A stretch of 12,827 nt of DNA, taken from the NCBI GenBank assembly GCA_903902945.1, contig CAIUWU010000279.1:1-12827 (forward strand). The letters are read 5' to 3'. This DNA comes from an uncultured Pseudomonadota bacterium (GTDB lineage Bacteria; Pseudomonadota; Gammaproteobacteria; Methylococcales; Methylomonadaceae). Under the pieces are notes generated by a model. That model ran no database searches and was not told the DNA's origin. It saw nothing but the letters and a program-made list of their open reading frames with translations. This document shows positions 6,980 through 12,827 of this stretch, piece by piece (within the stretch, counting starts at the first letter, position 1; every line of letters begins with the position of its first letter). Made by a program: the position numbers and the translations under genes.

Positions 6980-8257
6980 ATGAAAATTCTGATCGTTGGT
7001 AGTGGTGGCCGGGAGCACGCTCTGGCCTGGAAAGTGAAACAATCCCCAAAAGTCCAAACTGTCTATGTTGCACCGGGTAATGCCGGAACCGCTCTGGAAG
7101 CCGGCATCACCAATGTGGCGATTCAGGTGGATGATATTGCCGGTTTGCTGGGTTTTGCTCTGGCGCGTGAGATCGATCTGACCATCGTCGGGCCCGAAGT
7201 GCCGTTGGTGAAAGGTATCGTCGACCAATTTACTGCCGCAGGTCTGGCTTGTTTCGGTCCCAAAGCGGCACAGGCACAGCTGGAAGGCTCTAAAGCCTTC
7301 TGTAAAGATTTCATGGCCAGACATGGTATTCCGACTGCGGAATATCAGACTTTTACCGACACTGACCAGGCGATTGCTTATATCCGTCGCCAGGGTGCGC
7401 CGATTGTGGTCAAAGCCGACGGTTTGGCGGCCGGTAAAGGGGTCATCGTCGCGCAAACCGAGCAGGAAGCGATTGCTGCCGTCGAAGATATGCTGTCCGG
7501 TAACAGTTTCGGTTCAGCCGGCAGTCGGGTAGTGATTGAAGAATTTTTGGTGGGCGAAGAAGCCAGCTTTATTGTGATGGCCGATGGTTTGCATGCCTTG
7601 CCGATGGCTACCTCTCAGGATCACAAAGCCCGTGATAATGGTGATCAGGGTCCTAATACCGGCGGTATGGGCGCTTATTCACCGGCGCCGGTAGTGACTG
7701 CCGAAATTCATCAGCGGGTGATGGATGAAGTCATCAATCCTACGCTGCAAGGCATGCGTGATGATGGCTTGCCCTATACCGGCTTTTTATATGCCGGTCT
7801 GATGATAGGCAAAAACGGCAGCATCAAAGTGCTGGAATACAACTGCCGCTTTGGCGATCCAGAAACCCAGCCCATCATGATGCGCCTGCAAAGCGATCTG
7901 GTGGACTTGTGTCAGGCCGCTCTGCAGCAACGGCTGGATCAGGTGACTACCGAGTGGGATCCGCGTCCGGCCTTGGGTGTCGTGCTGGCAGCCGGCGGTT
8001 ATCCCGATGATTATGGCAAAGGCCATGTGATCAGCGGATTGCCGGTCAGCGAGGATCAGGAACGCAAAGTGTTTCATGCCGGTACCGCACAGCAGAATGG
8101 TCAGATTGTCACAGCCGGCGGCCGGGTATTGTGCGCCTGTGCCTTGGGCGACGATATTGCCGATGCCCAGCAAAAAGCCTATCAGCTGTGCAGCCAAATC
8201 GATTGGCAAGATAGCTTTTACCGTACCGATATCGGCTTTAAGGCTATCGGTCGTTAG
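6980..8257 (+). CDS. purD: Phosphoribosylamine-glycine ligase (GAR synthetase)
   Basis: This 425-residue ATP-grasp enzyme joins glycine to 5-phosphoribosylamine, the second step of purine synthesis. Length agrees with E. coli PurD (429). The N-terminal domain begins MKILIVGSGGREHALAWK and carries GPEVPLVKGIVD and the FGP motif. The ATP-grasp region contains KADGLAAGKGV (145-155), EEASFIVMADG, DHKARDNGDQGPNTGGMGAYSPAP and EYNCRFGDPETQ with the metal-binding acidic residues. The C-terminal domain has the VVLAAGGYP motif. The frame stays open upstream to a TTG at 6923, but that would overlap the hairpin and add 19 residues with no family counterpart. The ATG at 6980 gives the standard N-terminus and has CGAG 6-9 nt upstream. 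Its place after purH is the common order in gammaproteobacteria. Confidence 0.97.
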   Translation: MKILIVGSGGREHALAWKVKQSPKVQTVYVAPGNAGTALEAGITNVAIQVDDIAGLLGFALAREIDLTIVGPEVPLVKGIVDQFTAAGLACFGPKAAQAQLEGSKAFCKDFMARHGIPTAEYQTFTDTDQAIAYIRRQGAPIVVKADGLAAGKGVIVAQTEQEAIAAVEDMLSGNSFGSAGSRVVIEEFLVGEEASFIVMADGLHALPMATSQDHKARDNGDQGPNTGGMGAYSPAPVVTAEIHQRVMDEVINPTLQGMRDDGLPYTGFLYAGLMIGKNGSIKVLEYNCRFGDPETQPIMMRLQSDLVDLCQAALQQRLDQVTTEWDPRPALGVVLAAGGYPDDYGKGHVISGLPVSEDQERKVFHAGTAQQNGQIVTAGGRVLCACALGDDIADAQQKAYQLCSQIDWQDSFYRTDIGFKAIGR

Positions 8258-8286
8258 TCGATCGAAACACTCAAGCGTCTGACTTG

Positions 8287-8324
8287 CATCAGCCTCTGTT
8301 TTGTCTTTACAACAGGGGCTGATG
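8287..8324 (+). terminator. 14-bp hairpin downstream of purD
   Basis: CATCAGCCTCTGTT (8287-8300) pairs with AACAGGGGCTGATG (8311-8324), with one T-G wobble, around a 10-nt loop. It lies 30 bp past the purD stop. There is no direct T run after it, so termination would be weak or Rho-dependent; it may instead protect the 3' end. Its downstream arm runs into the candidate promoter of the next operon. Confidence 0.45.
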
Positions 8325-8331
8325 ATACAAT
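8323..8331 (+). promoter_or_regulatory. Candidate extended -10 promoter for the gnnA-gnnB-lpxB-cobU group
   Basis: TGATACAAT (8323-8331) contains an extended -10 TGn element followed by TACAAT, five of six matches to TATAAT. A possible -35, TTGTCT (8301-8306), is 19 bp upstream, longer than ideal but tolerable with an extended -10. The start would fall near 8338, giving a leader of about 55 nt that includes the inverted repeat at 8345-8370. Confidence 0.4.
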
Positions 8332-8344
8332 CAGCCCACTTTTG

Positions 8345-8370
8345 TGCCTGACACTTAAGCGGGTCAGGCA
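8345..8370 (+). promoter_or_regulatory. Perfect 8-bp inverted repeat in the gnnA leader
   Basis: TGCCTGAC (8345-8352) is exactly complementary to GTCAGGCA (8363-8370) with a 10-nt spacer. It lies immediately downstream of the predicted transcription start and 22 bp before the gnnA ATG. It could be a repressor operator or a 5'-UTR hairpin. No regulator is encoded nearby, and no family-specific box was recognised. Confidence 0.35.
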
Positions 8371-8392
8371 GGTTAAATCATCCAGGTTGTTT

Positions 8393-9331
8393 ATGAATAA
8401 GCTTAAATGCGCGGTTATCGGCGCAGGATATTTAGGAAAGTTTCACGCAGAAAAATACGCGGCATTAGCCGATTGTGAACTGGTTGCCGTGGTTGATGTC
8501 AATCAGGAGGCCGCTCAGATGGTGGCCGACAAATTCGGTGCCCAGCCTTTAACCGATTATCGGTCATTACTCGGTAACGTCGATGCCGTCAGCATTGTGG
8601 TGCCTACCACGCTGCATCATGCGGTATCCCGCGATTTTCTCAATGCCGGTGCTCATGTGTTGGTCGAAAAACCTATCGCTGTCACTGTCGAAGAGGCGGA
8701 TGATTTGATTCGTATCGCCCGCGAAAATAATCGTATTTTGCAGGTCGGCCATCTGGAGCGTTTCAATCCGGCGGTACGCGGCCTGGAACATCTGGAAGAA
8801 AAACCCCTGTTTATTGAATCACACCGGCTGTCGCCGTTTAATCCGCGCGCCAATGATGTCAGCGTGGTACTGGATTTAATGATTCATGACATCGACATTA
8901 TTCTGGCACTGGTAGACTCCGAAGTAGAACGGATTGATGCCAGTGGTACTGCGGTTCTGACCCAAGGTACCGACATTGCCAATGCCCGCATCACATTCAA
9001 GAATGGTTGCGTGGCCAATGTCACCGCCAGCCGGATCAGCATGAAGATGGAGCGTAAAATGCGCATGTTCCGTCCCTGTTCCTATATTTCAGTGGATTTC
9101 CAGAATCGGGTGCTGGTCAAACATAAAACCGGCGACAAAGAAATGTTCCCCGGTATTCCCGAAATTGTCAGCGAAGAATCGGTATTTGAGAGTGGCGATG
9201 CACTGTTTGAAGAAATCAAACATTTCATTCACTGCATCCGCAGCGGCGAAAACCCTATCGTGTCCGGTGAGGCCGGGCGCCGGGCGCTGGCAACGGCAAT
9301 TGAAATTACCCAATTTTTAAAACACGGATAA
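8393..9331 (+). CDS. gnnA: Gfo/Idh/MocA oxidoreductase, probable UDP-GlcNAc 3-dehydrogenase GnnA
   Basis: This 312-residue protein belongs to the Gfo/Idh/MocA family of NAD(P)-dependent sugar dehydrogenases. The Rossmann motif GAGYLG is at residues 10-15, the family EKP motif at 92-94 (Lys93, usual catalytic/cofactor residue), GHLERFNP follows, and MIHDIDI provides the candidate catalytic His165. In Acidithiobacillus ferrooxidans GnnA oxidises the 3-hydroxyl of UDP-GlcNAc so that GnnB can transaminate it. The next two genes here are a GnnB-type aminotransferase and lpxB, which is why I favour this role. The main alternative is a WbpB/WlbA-type dehydrogenase acting on UDP-GlcNAc uronic acid for O-antigen; the lpxB context argues against it. 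The frame extends upstream to 8342, but the ATG at 8393 yields the canonical N-terminus and has CAGG about 6 nt before it. Family firm, exact substrate inferred. Confidence 0.8.
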   Translation: MNKLKCAVIGAGYLGKFHAEKYAALADCELVAVVDVNQEAAQMVADKFGAQPLTDYRSLLGNVDAVSIVVPTTLHHAVSRDFLNAGAHVLVEKPIAVTVEEADDLIRIARENNRILQVGHLERFNPAVRGLEHLEEKPLFIESHRLSPFNPRANDVSVVLDLMIHDIDIILALVDSEVERIDASGTAVLTQGTDIANARITFKNGCVANVTASRISMKMERKMRMFRPCSYISVDFQNRVLVKHKTGDKEMFPGIPEIVSEESVFESGDALFEEIKHFIHCIRSGENPIVSGEAGRRALATAIEITQFLKHG

Positions 9332-9350
9332 ACGGATAAAAGGTGACGCG

Positions 9351-10448
9351 ATGATACCGATGGTCGATCTAAAAGCTCAATACGCTGAAATCAAAGATGA
9401 GATTGAAGCCGGTTTTGCGCAGACGCTGGATAGTTGTGCTTTTATTCTGGGGCCGAATGTACAAGCGTTCGAGAAAGAAGCCGCGGCCTATCTGGGCGTC
9501 AAGCATGCGATCGGCTGCGCTTCCGGAACCGATGCTCTGCATCTGGCCTTGCTGGCCGAAGGCATAGGGCCTGGCGATGAAGTGATTACCAGCGCCTTTA
9601 CCTTTATTGCCACTGCCGAAGCTATCAAATATGTCGGAGCGACACCGGTATTCGTCGATATCGATCCGCACAGTTTCAATATCACGCCCGCCAACATTAA
9701 AAAAGCCATTACCTCAAACACCAAAGCCGTGATGCCGGTGCATCTGTTTGGCCAGCCTGCCAATCTGCCGGAAATTAAAGCGATTTGTGATCAGCATGGT
9801 TTGAAACTGATTGAAGACTGCGCCCAGTCGTTCGGCGCTTCGGTGAATGGTCTGCAGACCGGCAGTTTTGGTGATGCGGCCGGGTTCAGCTTTTTCCCCA
9901 GCAAAAATCTGGGCTGTTATGGCGATGGCGGTCTGGTAACTACCAATTGCGATCAAGCTGCGGCTAGAATCAAGCAATACCGCAATCACGGTTCGGAAGT
10001 GCGCTATTACCATGATGTGATCGGTTACAACAGCCGTCTCGATGAATTGCAGGCGGTGGTGCTGCGGGCCAAGCTGAAACGCATCGATCAATACAATGCC
10101 GCGCGTCGCCACGCAGCGCATTTATATTCGCAATTAATGGCCGATCTGCCGTTGACTACGCCACATGAAGACGGTATCGGTGTCCATGTTTATCATCAGT
10201 ACACTTTGTTGTCAGAGCGCCGTGATGAAATCATGAAAGCGCTGCAGGATCAGCAAATTGGCTGTGCGGTCTACTATCCGGTGCCGCTGCATCAGCAAAA
10301 TGTGTTTAAAGCCGAATGCGAAGGTCTGTCTTTACCCGTGACCGAAGCGGTGGCGGCTGCTTGTTTCTCATTGCCTATCTGCTCTTCACTCAGTGATGAC
10401 AGTATCAGACAGATTGTCAGCGTCATCGCTGGCGTAGTGAACGCTTAA
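9351..10448 (+). CDS. gnnB: DegT/DnrJ/EryC1 PLP aminotransferase, probable GnnB
   Basis: The 365-residue product is a PLP-dependent sugar-nucleotide aminotransferase (DegT/DnrJ/EryC1 family). Landmarks are MVDLKAQYAEI at the start, CASGTDALHLAL (PLP phosphate contact), GDEVITSAFTFIATAEA, VDIDPHSFNI, PVHLFGQPA, IEDCAQSFGA (the Asp contacting the PLP pyridine nitrogen) and FFPSKNLGCYGDGG with the PLP-binding Lys185. NSRLDELQAVVL and YPVPLHQQ complete the active site. GnnB uses glutamate to convert 3-keto UDP-GlcNAc into the 3-amino sugar (UDP-GlcNAc3N), the substrate for an LpxA that makes an amide bond. The sequence also resembles WbpE/WlbC of O-antigen synthesis, which performs the same chemistry on a uronic acid, so neighbours decide the call. 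It starts 19 bp after gnnA with AAAGG 9-10 nt upstream of the ATG, so the two are clearly co-transcribed. Confidence 0.8.
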   Translation: MIPMVDLKAQYAEIKDEIEAGFAQTLDSCAFILGPNVQAFEKEAAAYLGVKHAIGCASGTDALHLALLAEGIGPGDEVITSAFTFIATAEAIKYVGATPVFVDIDPHSFNITPANIKKAITSNTKAVMPVHLFGQPANLPEIKAICDQHGLKLIEDCAQSFGASVNGLQTGSFGDAAGFSFFPSKNLGCYGDGGLVTTNCDQAAARIKQYRNHGSEVRYYHDVIGYNSRLDELQAVVLRAKLKRIDQYNAARRHAAHLYSQLMADLPLTTPHEDGIGVHVYHQYTLLSERRDEIMKALQDQQIGCAVYYPVPLHQQNVFKAECEGLSLPVTEAVAAACFSLPICSSLSDDSIRQIVSVIAGVVNA

Positions 10449-10459
10449 TCTTTGCACTC

Positions 10460-10481
10460 GGGGCTGGCGCCTGTCAGCCCT
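10460..10481 (+). terminator. Weak hairpin between gnnB and lpxB
   Basis: GGGCTG (10461-10466) pairs with CAGCCC (10475-10480), extended by a G-T wobble, around an 8-nt loop. TGATTCTCTT follows. It is too weak and too T-poor to be a convincing full terminator and may only reduce expression of lpxB and cobU. Confidence 0.3.
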
Positions 10482-10503
10482 GATTCTCTTACCAATCTTT
10501 GTC

Positions 10504-11676
10504 ATGACCACTCCCAAAACCTACACGGTTGCTTTCAGTGCCGGTGAAGCCTCCGGCGATCAGCACGCGGCGCATATGTTTCAGGCCTTGCAGGCCCGCT
10601 ATCCGGCGATTCGCGGCATTGGCATGGGAGCCAGCAAAATGCGCCAGGCCGGCATCGAACTGGCTTTCGATTCGTCGGCTATCGGCGTCATCGGGCTGGT
10701 CGAAGTGCTCAAACACTATGGCGAAATTCGTCGCGCTTTAAAGATACTCAAACAGCTGTTGCTGCGTGAAAAGCCGGATTTGCTGGTGTGTGTCGATTAC
10801 AAAGAATTCAATCTCAAGCTGGCGCAGTTTGCCAAGCATCACGGTATCAAAGTGCTGTTTTATGTCAGTCCGCAGGTCTGGGCCTGGCGTCCGGGGCGAG
10901 TTGAAACCTATGGCAAAGCAATTGACATGATGGCGGTGATTTTTCCGTTTGAAACCGCCTATTACCATGCCAAACAGGTGCCGGTGCGCTATGTCGGGCA
11001 TCCCTCGGTCGATAAAGTCAGGCCGTTGCGCAATCGCAGCGAAGACCAGCAATTGTTTCAGTTAAAGACGCCATATCCAGTGGTTGGGCTGCTGCCCGGT
11101 AGTCGCAGCAATGAAATCAAACGCATGTTGCCGGTAATGCTGGCGGCGGCCCAGCGTTTGCAGCAGAGCCAGCCGCAGATGCAGTTTTTGTTACCGCAAG
11201 CCGATTCGATCAGCGACGTCGCACTGGCAGAGCAGTTGCAAGCCAGTGGTCTGCCGATTCAGGTGGTTAAACAGCAGACCTATGATGTGATTCAGTGTTG
11301 CGATGCGGTAATGACCACCTCTGGTACTGCCTCGCTGGAAATTGCTCTGCTGGGGGTGCCTATGGTGATTGCCTATCGTCTGTCGCCGCTGACTTACTGG
11401 CTGGGCCGATTGCTGGTCAAGATCCGCTATATCGGGTTGCCTAATATTATTGCCGGACGTGCTATCGTCAGAGAGCTGATTCAGGATGCGGTGACGCCTG
11501 ACAATCTGGCTGAAGAAATCCAACGCCTGCTCAACGACCAGCCTTACCGTCAGGCCTGTCTGCAAGGTCTGGCCGAAGTCAGGACTTTGTTAGGCGAGGG
11601 TGGTGGTTCGCAGCGCATGGCCGAGCTTGCGCTGGACATGCTGGAGATAAAACCCGCAGCGGAACCGGCAGTATGA
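10504..11676 (+). CDS. lpxB: Lipid-A-disaccharide synthase
   Basis: This 390-residue protein is LpxB (E. coli 382), a family GT19 glycosyltransferase. It condenses UDP-2,3-diacylglucosamine with lipid X to form the lipid A disaccharide at the cytoplasmic face of the inner membrane. Visible motifs are AGEASGDQHAA (GEASGD at 14-19), VCVDYKEFNLKLA, FYVSPQVWAWRPGRV (from residue about 120), VIFPFE, VGHP, LLPGSRSNEIKRMLP (nucleotide-binding, around 196-211), TTSGTASLEIALLGVPMVIAYR and LPNIIAGR near the C-terminus. The N-terminus before GEASGD is 13 residues, as expected, although no good ribosome-binding site precedes the ATG. Its stop codon overlaps the start of cobU in ATGA. If GnnA/GnnB act as predicted, this enzyme must accept substrates with an amide-linked acyl group at position 3. 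Other lpx genes are outside the window. Confidence 0.97.
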   Translation: MTTPKTYTVAFSAGEASGDQHAAHMFQALQARYPAIRGIGMGASKMRQAGIELAFDSSAIGVIGLVEVLKHYGEIRRALKILKQLLLREKPDLLVCVDYKEFNLKLAQFAKHHGIKVLFYVSPQVWAWRPGRVETYGKAIDMMAVIFPFETAYYHAKQVPVRYVGHPSVDKVRPLRNRSEDQQLFQLKTPYPVVGLLPGSRSNEIKRMLPVMLAAAQRLQQSQPQMQFLLPQADSISDVALAEQLQASGLPIQVVKQQTYDVIQCCDAVMTTSGTASLEIALLGVPMVIAYRLSPLTYWLGRLLVKIRYIGLPNIIAGRAIVRELIQDAVTPDNLAEEIQRLLNDQPYRQACLQGLAEVRTLLGEGGGSQRMAELALDMLEIKPAAEPAV

Positions 11677-12200
11677 AAACCCTGATTCTTGGCGGTGCCC
11701 GTTCTGGTAAAAGCCGCTATGCAGAAACGCTGGCGGCAGAGTCCGGTCTCGACGTGCTGTATATCGCCACCGCCAGTGTCTATGACGACGAATTTGCCGA
11801 ACGGGTCCGCCATCATCGTGAGCGGCGACCGGCGCACTGGGGATTGATAGAAGAGCCTTTTTTTCTGGCCAGAACCCTGCAGCAGCAAGCCCGCGCCGAC
11901 CGGCTGTTGCTGGTCGATTGCCTGACCCTGTATCTGGCGCAATGGTTATGCCCCGACTGTAATCCGCCGCAAGATCATCACTGGCAGCAGGAACGTGAGG
12001 CCTTGATTGCAGTATTACCGCAATTGCCCGGCCAGATTGTGCTGGTCAGTAATGAAGTTGGTCTGGGTATTGTGCCGCTGGGCGAAATTAATCGCCGTTA
12101 TCAGGACGAAGCCGGACGTCTGAATCAGGCCATTGCTGCCGTCTGTGATCGCGCTCTGTTCATGGCCGCCGGTTTGCCGCTAACCTTAAAATCCCCGTAA
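11673..12200 (+). CDS. cobU: Adenosylcobinamide kinase / adenosylcobinamide-phosphate guanylyltransferase
   Basis: The 175-residue protein matches CobU/CobP in length and order of motifs. It phosphorylates adenosylcobinamide and then transfers GMP to it, activating the corrinoid for attachment of the lower ligand in cobalamin assembly or salvage. The P-loop GGARSGKS spans residues 7-14. YIATASVYDDE follows, then VRHHRERRPAHW, in which His48 aligns with the guanylylated His46 of Salmonella CobU. Next are LLVDCLTLYLAQWL, VLVSNEVGLGIVP and the Arg-rich segment INRRYQDEAGRLNQ. The C-terminus AAGLPLTLK is intact. The ATG overlaps the lpxB stop by 4 bp (ATGA), implying translational coupling. No other cobalamin gene and no cobalamin riboswitch is visible in the window, so control is presumably through the upstream operon. 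Confidence 0.95.
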   Translation: MKTLILGGARSGKSRYAETLAAESGLDVLYIATASVYDDEFAERVRHHRERRPAHWGLIEEPFFLARTLQQQARADRLLLVDCLTLYLAQWLCPDCNPPQDHHWQQEREALIAVLPQLPGQIVLVSNEVGLGIVPLGEINRRYQDEAGRLNQAIAAVCDRALFMAAGLPLTLKSP

Positions 12201-12227
12201 ACCTGCGGTCCGGATAACTCTCTACCC

Positions 12228-12245
12228 GCCGGTGCGCGAACCGGC
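12228..12245. repeat. GC-rich palindrome downstream of cobU
   Basis: GCCGGT (12228-12233) pairs with ACCGGC (12240-12245) around GCGCGA. It lies 28 bp after the cobU stop. With no T run after it, it is more likely part of an intergenic repeat than an intrinsic terminator. Confidence 0.4.
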
Positions 12246-12357
12246 ATCAAACACCGCGCGCAGCGCACAAAACCAACAAGCCACGCACCCACCAAAACCC
12301 CAAAAACCAAGCAACCAATACCAAAAACAGCAGACTCCCAAGCATCCTGCACTCTGG

Positions 12358-12380
12358 ATCCCGGCAATCCCTGCCGGGAT
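12358..12380. repeat. REP-like palindrome (9-bp stem)
   Basis: ATCCCGGCA (12358-12366) pairs perfectly with TGCCGGGAT (12372-12380) around ATCCC. The form CTGGATCCCGG...CCGGGATGACG strongly resembles short dispersed palindromic repeats found in many proteobacterial intergenic regions. Copy number in this genome cannot be judged from one window. Confidence 0.5.
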
Positions 12381-12433
12381 GACGACTTTAATTCAGGTGG
12401 TCCCTGCCGAAACGACGGTTTCAATTCAGGCAA
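12368..12433. repeat. Imperfect tandem duplication, two 33-bp units
   Basis: Units 12368-12400 and 12401-12433 both start TCCCTGCCG and share TTCAGG near the end; 24 of 33 positions agree by my alignment. The first unit includes the right arm of the palindrome at 12358-12380, while the second has lost the matching CCGGG arm, consistent with duplication followed by decay. Confidence 0.55.
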
Positions 12434-12591
12434 CTTCACTTGAATGGCCAATTTAATTGCAGCCAACATCGGGTTTTAATCGAAGCCGCCATTGCCAAAG
12501 CAGTGACCCAATCCAGCAAAAGTCCTCAGCGTTTCGCTAAGCCCTGACAACTTCGCGGACTCAAGAAAAGTAATCTCAATTCGCTAACCGG

Positions 12592-12618
12592 TCCGACACT
12601 GCCAGCTCTCCTGTCGGA
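12592..12618. repeat. 7-bp inverted repeat
   Basis: TCCGACA (12592-12598) is the exact reverse complement of TGTCGGA (12612-12618), with a 13-nt spacer. It is isolated in non-coding sequence; no function is apparent. Confidence 0.35.
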
Positions 12619-12724
12619 GCCATGACCCAGAATCCCCCCATCATGCCAAAACCCCAGTAGCACCAAAAGCCTGAACCAGACTCCCCTATGCCGCGCCGAG
12701 CAGCCAGGTCTGAGACCGGAAACA

Positions 12725-12827
12725 GCCCGAACGGGCAGCGGCAGGGATGCCGCTGGCGGGCAGAGGGTCAGGAAGACCCTTCTGCCAGCCCCGGGCTCAG
12801 GCCTGGCAGCGCAGGAAGTCAGCGGCA
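12725..12827. repeat. Dense hairpin cluster at the right edge, possible dispersed structured repeat
   Basis: Consecutive palindromes pack into about 100 bp: GCCC/GGGC at 12725-12736; CAGCGGCA (12736-12743) with TGCCGCTG (12748-12755) around GGGA; and GGCAGAGGGTC (12759-12769) with GACCCTTCTGCC (12775-12786), an 11-bp stem with one bulged T around AGGAA. An alternative pairing of CTGGC (12753-12757) with GCCAG (12784-12788) would extend this stem. The motif CAGCGGCA recurs as CAGCGGCA at 12820-12827. The element is cut by the window edge, so its full extent is unknown. It could be a BIME-like repeat or part of a structured RNA. Confidence 0.45.

Larger units (their letters stand above)
12201..12827. 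other. Gene-poor region with repeats and hairpins
   Basis: About 630 bp after cobU has no frame that I would call a gene. The visible frames, such as a 114-codon one on the minus strand at 12125-12469 and an edge-open minus-strand frame at 12526-12825, lack family motifs and sit on repeats. The region contains a palindrome at 12228-12245, a stretch with almost no T on the plus strand (12248-12335), a palindrome plus 33-bp tandem duplication (12358-12433), another inverted repeat at 12592-12618 and a hairpin cluster from about 12725 to the edge. This pattern is typical of intergenic dispersed repeats. No clear intrinsic terminator for cobU was found. Confidence 0.6.

Noticed and set aside
12125..12469. 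A 114-codon minus-strand frame overlapping the end of cobU
   Set aside because: Its N-terminal part is the translated 33-bp repeat (LKPSFRQG / LKSSSRQG), its middle is the biased G/T tract, and its end overlaps cobU; no protein family is recognisable.
12526..12825. A minus-strand frame open to the right edge (about 100 codons)
   Set aside because: It reads straight through the hairpin cluster, is rich in Pro, Arg, Gly and Leu as expected from GC-rich repeats, and shows no motif. It could be the end of a gene beyond the edge, but I cannot support that.
1..12827. tRNA or rRNA genes, CRISPR arrays, insertion sequences, phage genes
   Set aside because: No cloverleaf, rRNA core motif, regularly spaced repeat array, transposase or integrase signature was seen on either strand.

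Overview
The window looks like a chromosomal housekeeping segment of a gammaproteobacterium. The block dusB-fis-purH-purD is a classic gammaproteobacterial arrangement, and a Fis protein with an intact C-terminal helix-turn-helix supports this. Combined with a DabA/SulP inorganic-carbon locus and a gnnA-gnnB-lpxB lipid A block, it could come from a methanotroph or sulfur-oxidiser type lineage such as Methylococcales. That finer placement is inference from gene content and general protein character; no methane or sulfur oxidation gene is visible.

Layout. (1) Positions 1-1772, minus strand: most of a DUF2309/DabA gene, cut by the left edge. (2) 1773-2130: a 358-bp divergent intergenic region. 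(3) 2131-3774, plus strand: a SulP-family anion transporter with a C-terminal STAS domain. Together these form a putative bicarbonate/CO2 uptake locus. (4) 3775-4045: a hairpin and a candidate promoter. (5) 4046-8257: dusB, fis, purH and purD, joining tRNA dihydrouridylation, a nucleoid protein and two steps of de novo purine synthesis. Hairpins lie before purH and between purH and purD. (6) 8258-8392: a leader with a candidate extended -10 promoter and two inverted repeats. (7) 8393-12200: a sugar-nucleotide oxidoreductase and a PLP aminotransferase that together fit GnnA/GnnB, then lpxB, then cobU overlapping lpxB by 4 bp. (8) 12201-12827: about 630 bp without a convincing gene, holding a 33-bp tandem duplication, palindromes, an A/C-only-like stretch and a dense hairpin cluster that runs off the right edge.

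How the genes work together. DabA would be the zinc-containing, carbonic-anhydrase-like subunit of an energy-coupled CO2 trap, and SulP a possible bicarbonate importer. PurD and PurH catalyse an early and the last two steps of IMP synthesis. GnnA and GnnB would convert UDP-GlcNAc to its 3-amino analogue, and LpxB would condense the acylated products into the lipid A disaccharide, predicting lipid A with amide-linked acyl chains at position 3. CobU, an enzyme of corrinoid nucleotide-loop assembly, is translationally linked to lpxB but has no obvious pathway relation to it.

I did not find a clearly undescribed multi-gene system. The items most worth checking are the predicted GlcN3N lipid A pathway, the purH leader in which an exact 10-bp inverted repeat covers the ribosome-binding site and start codon, and the structured repeat region at the right edge.
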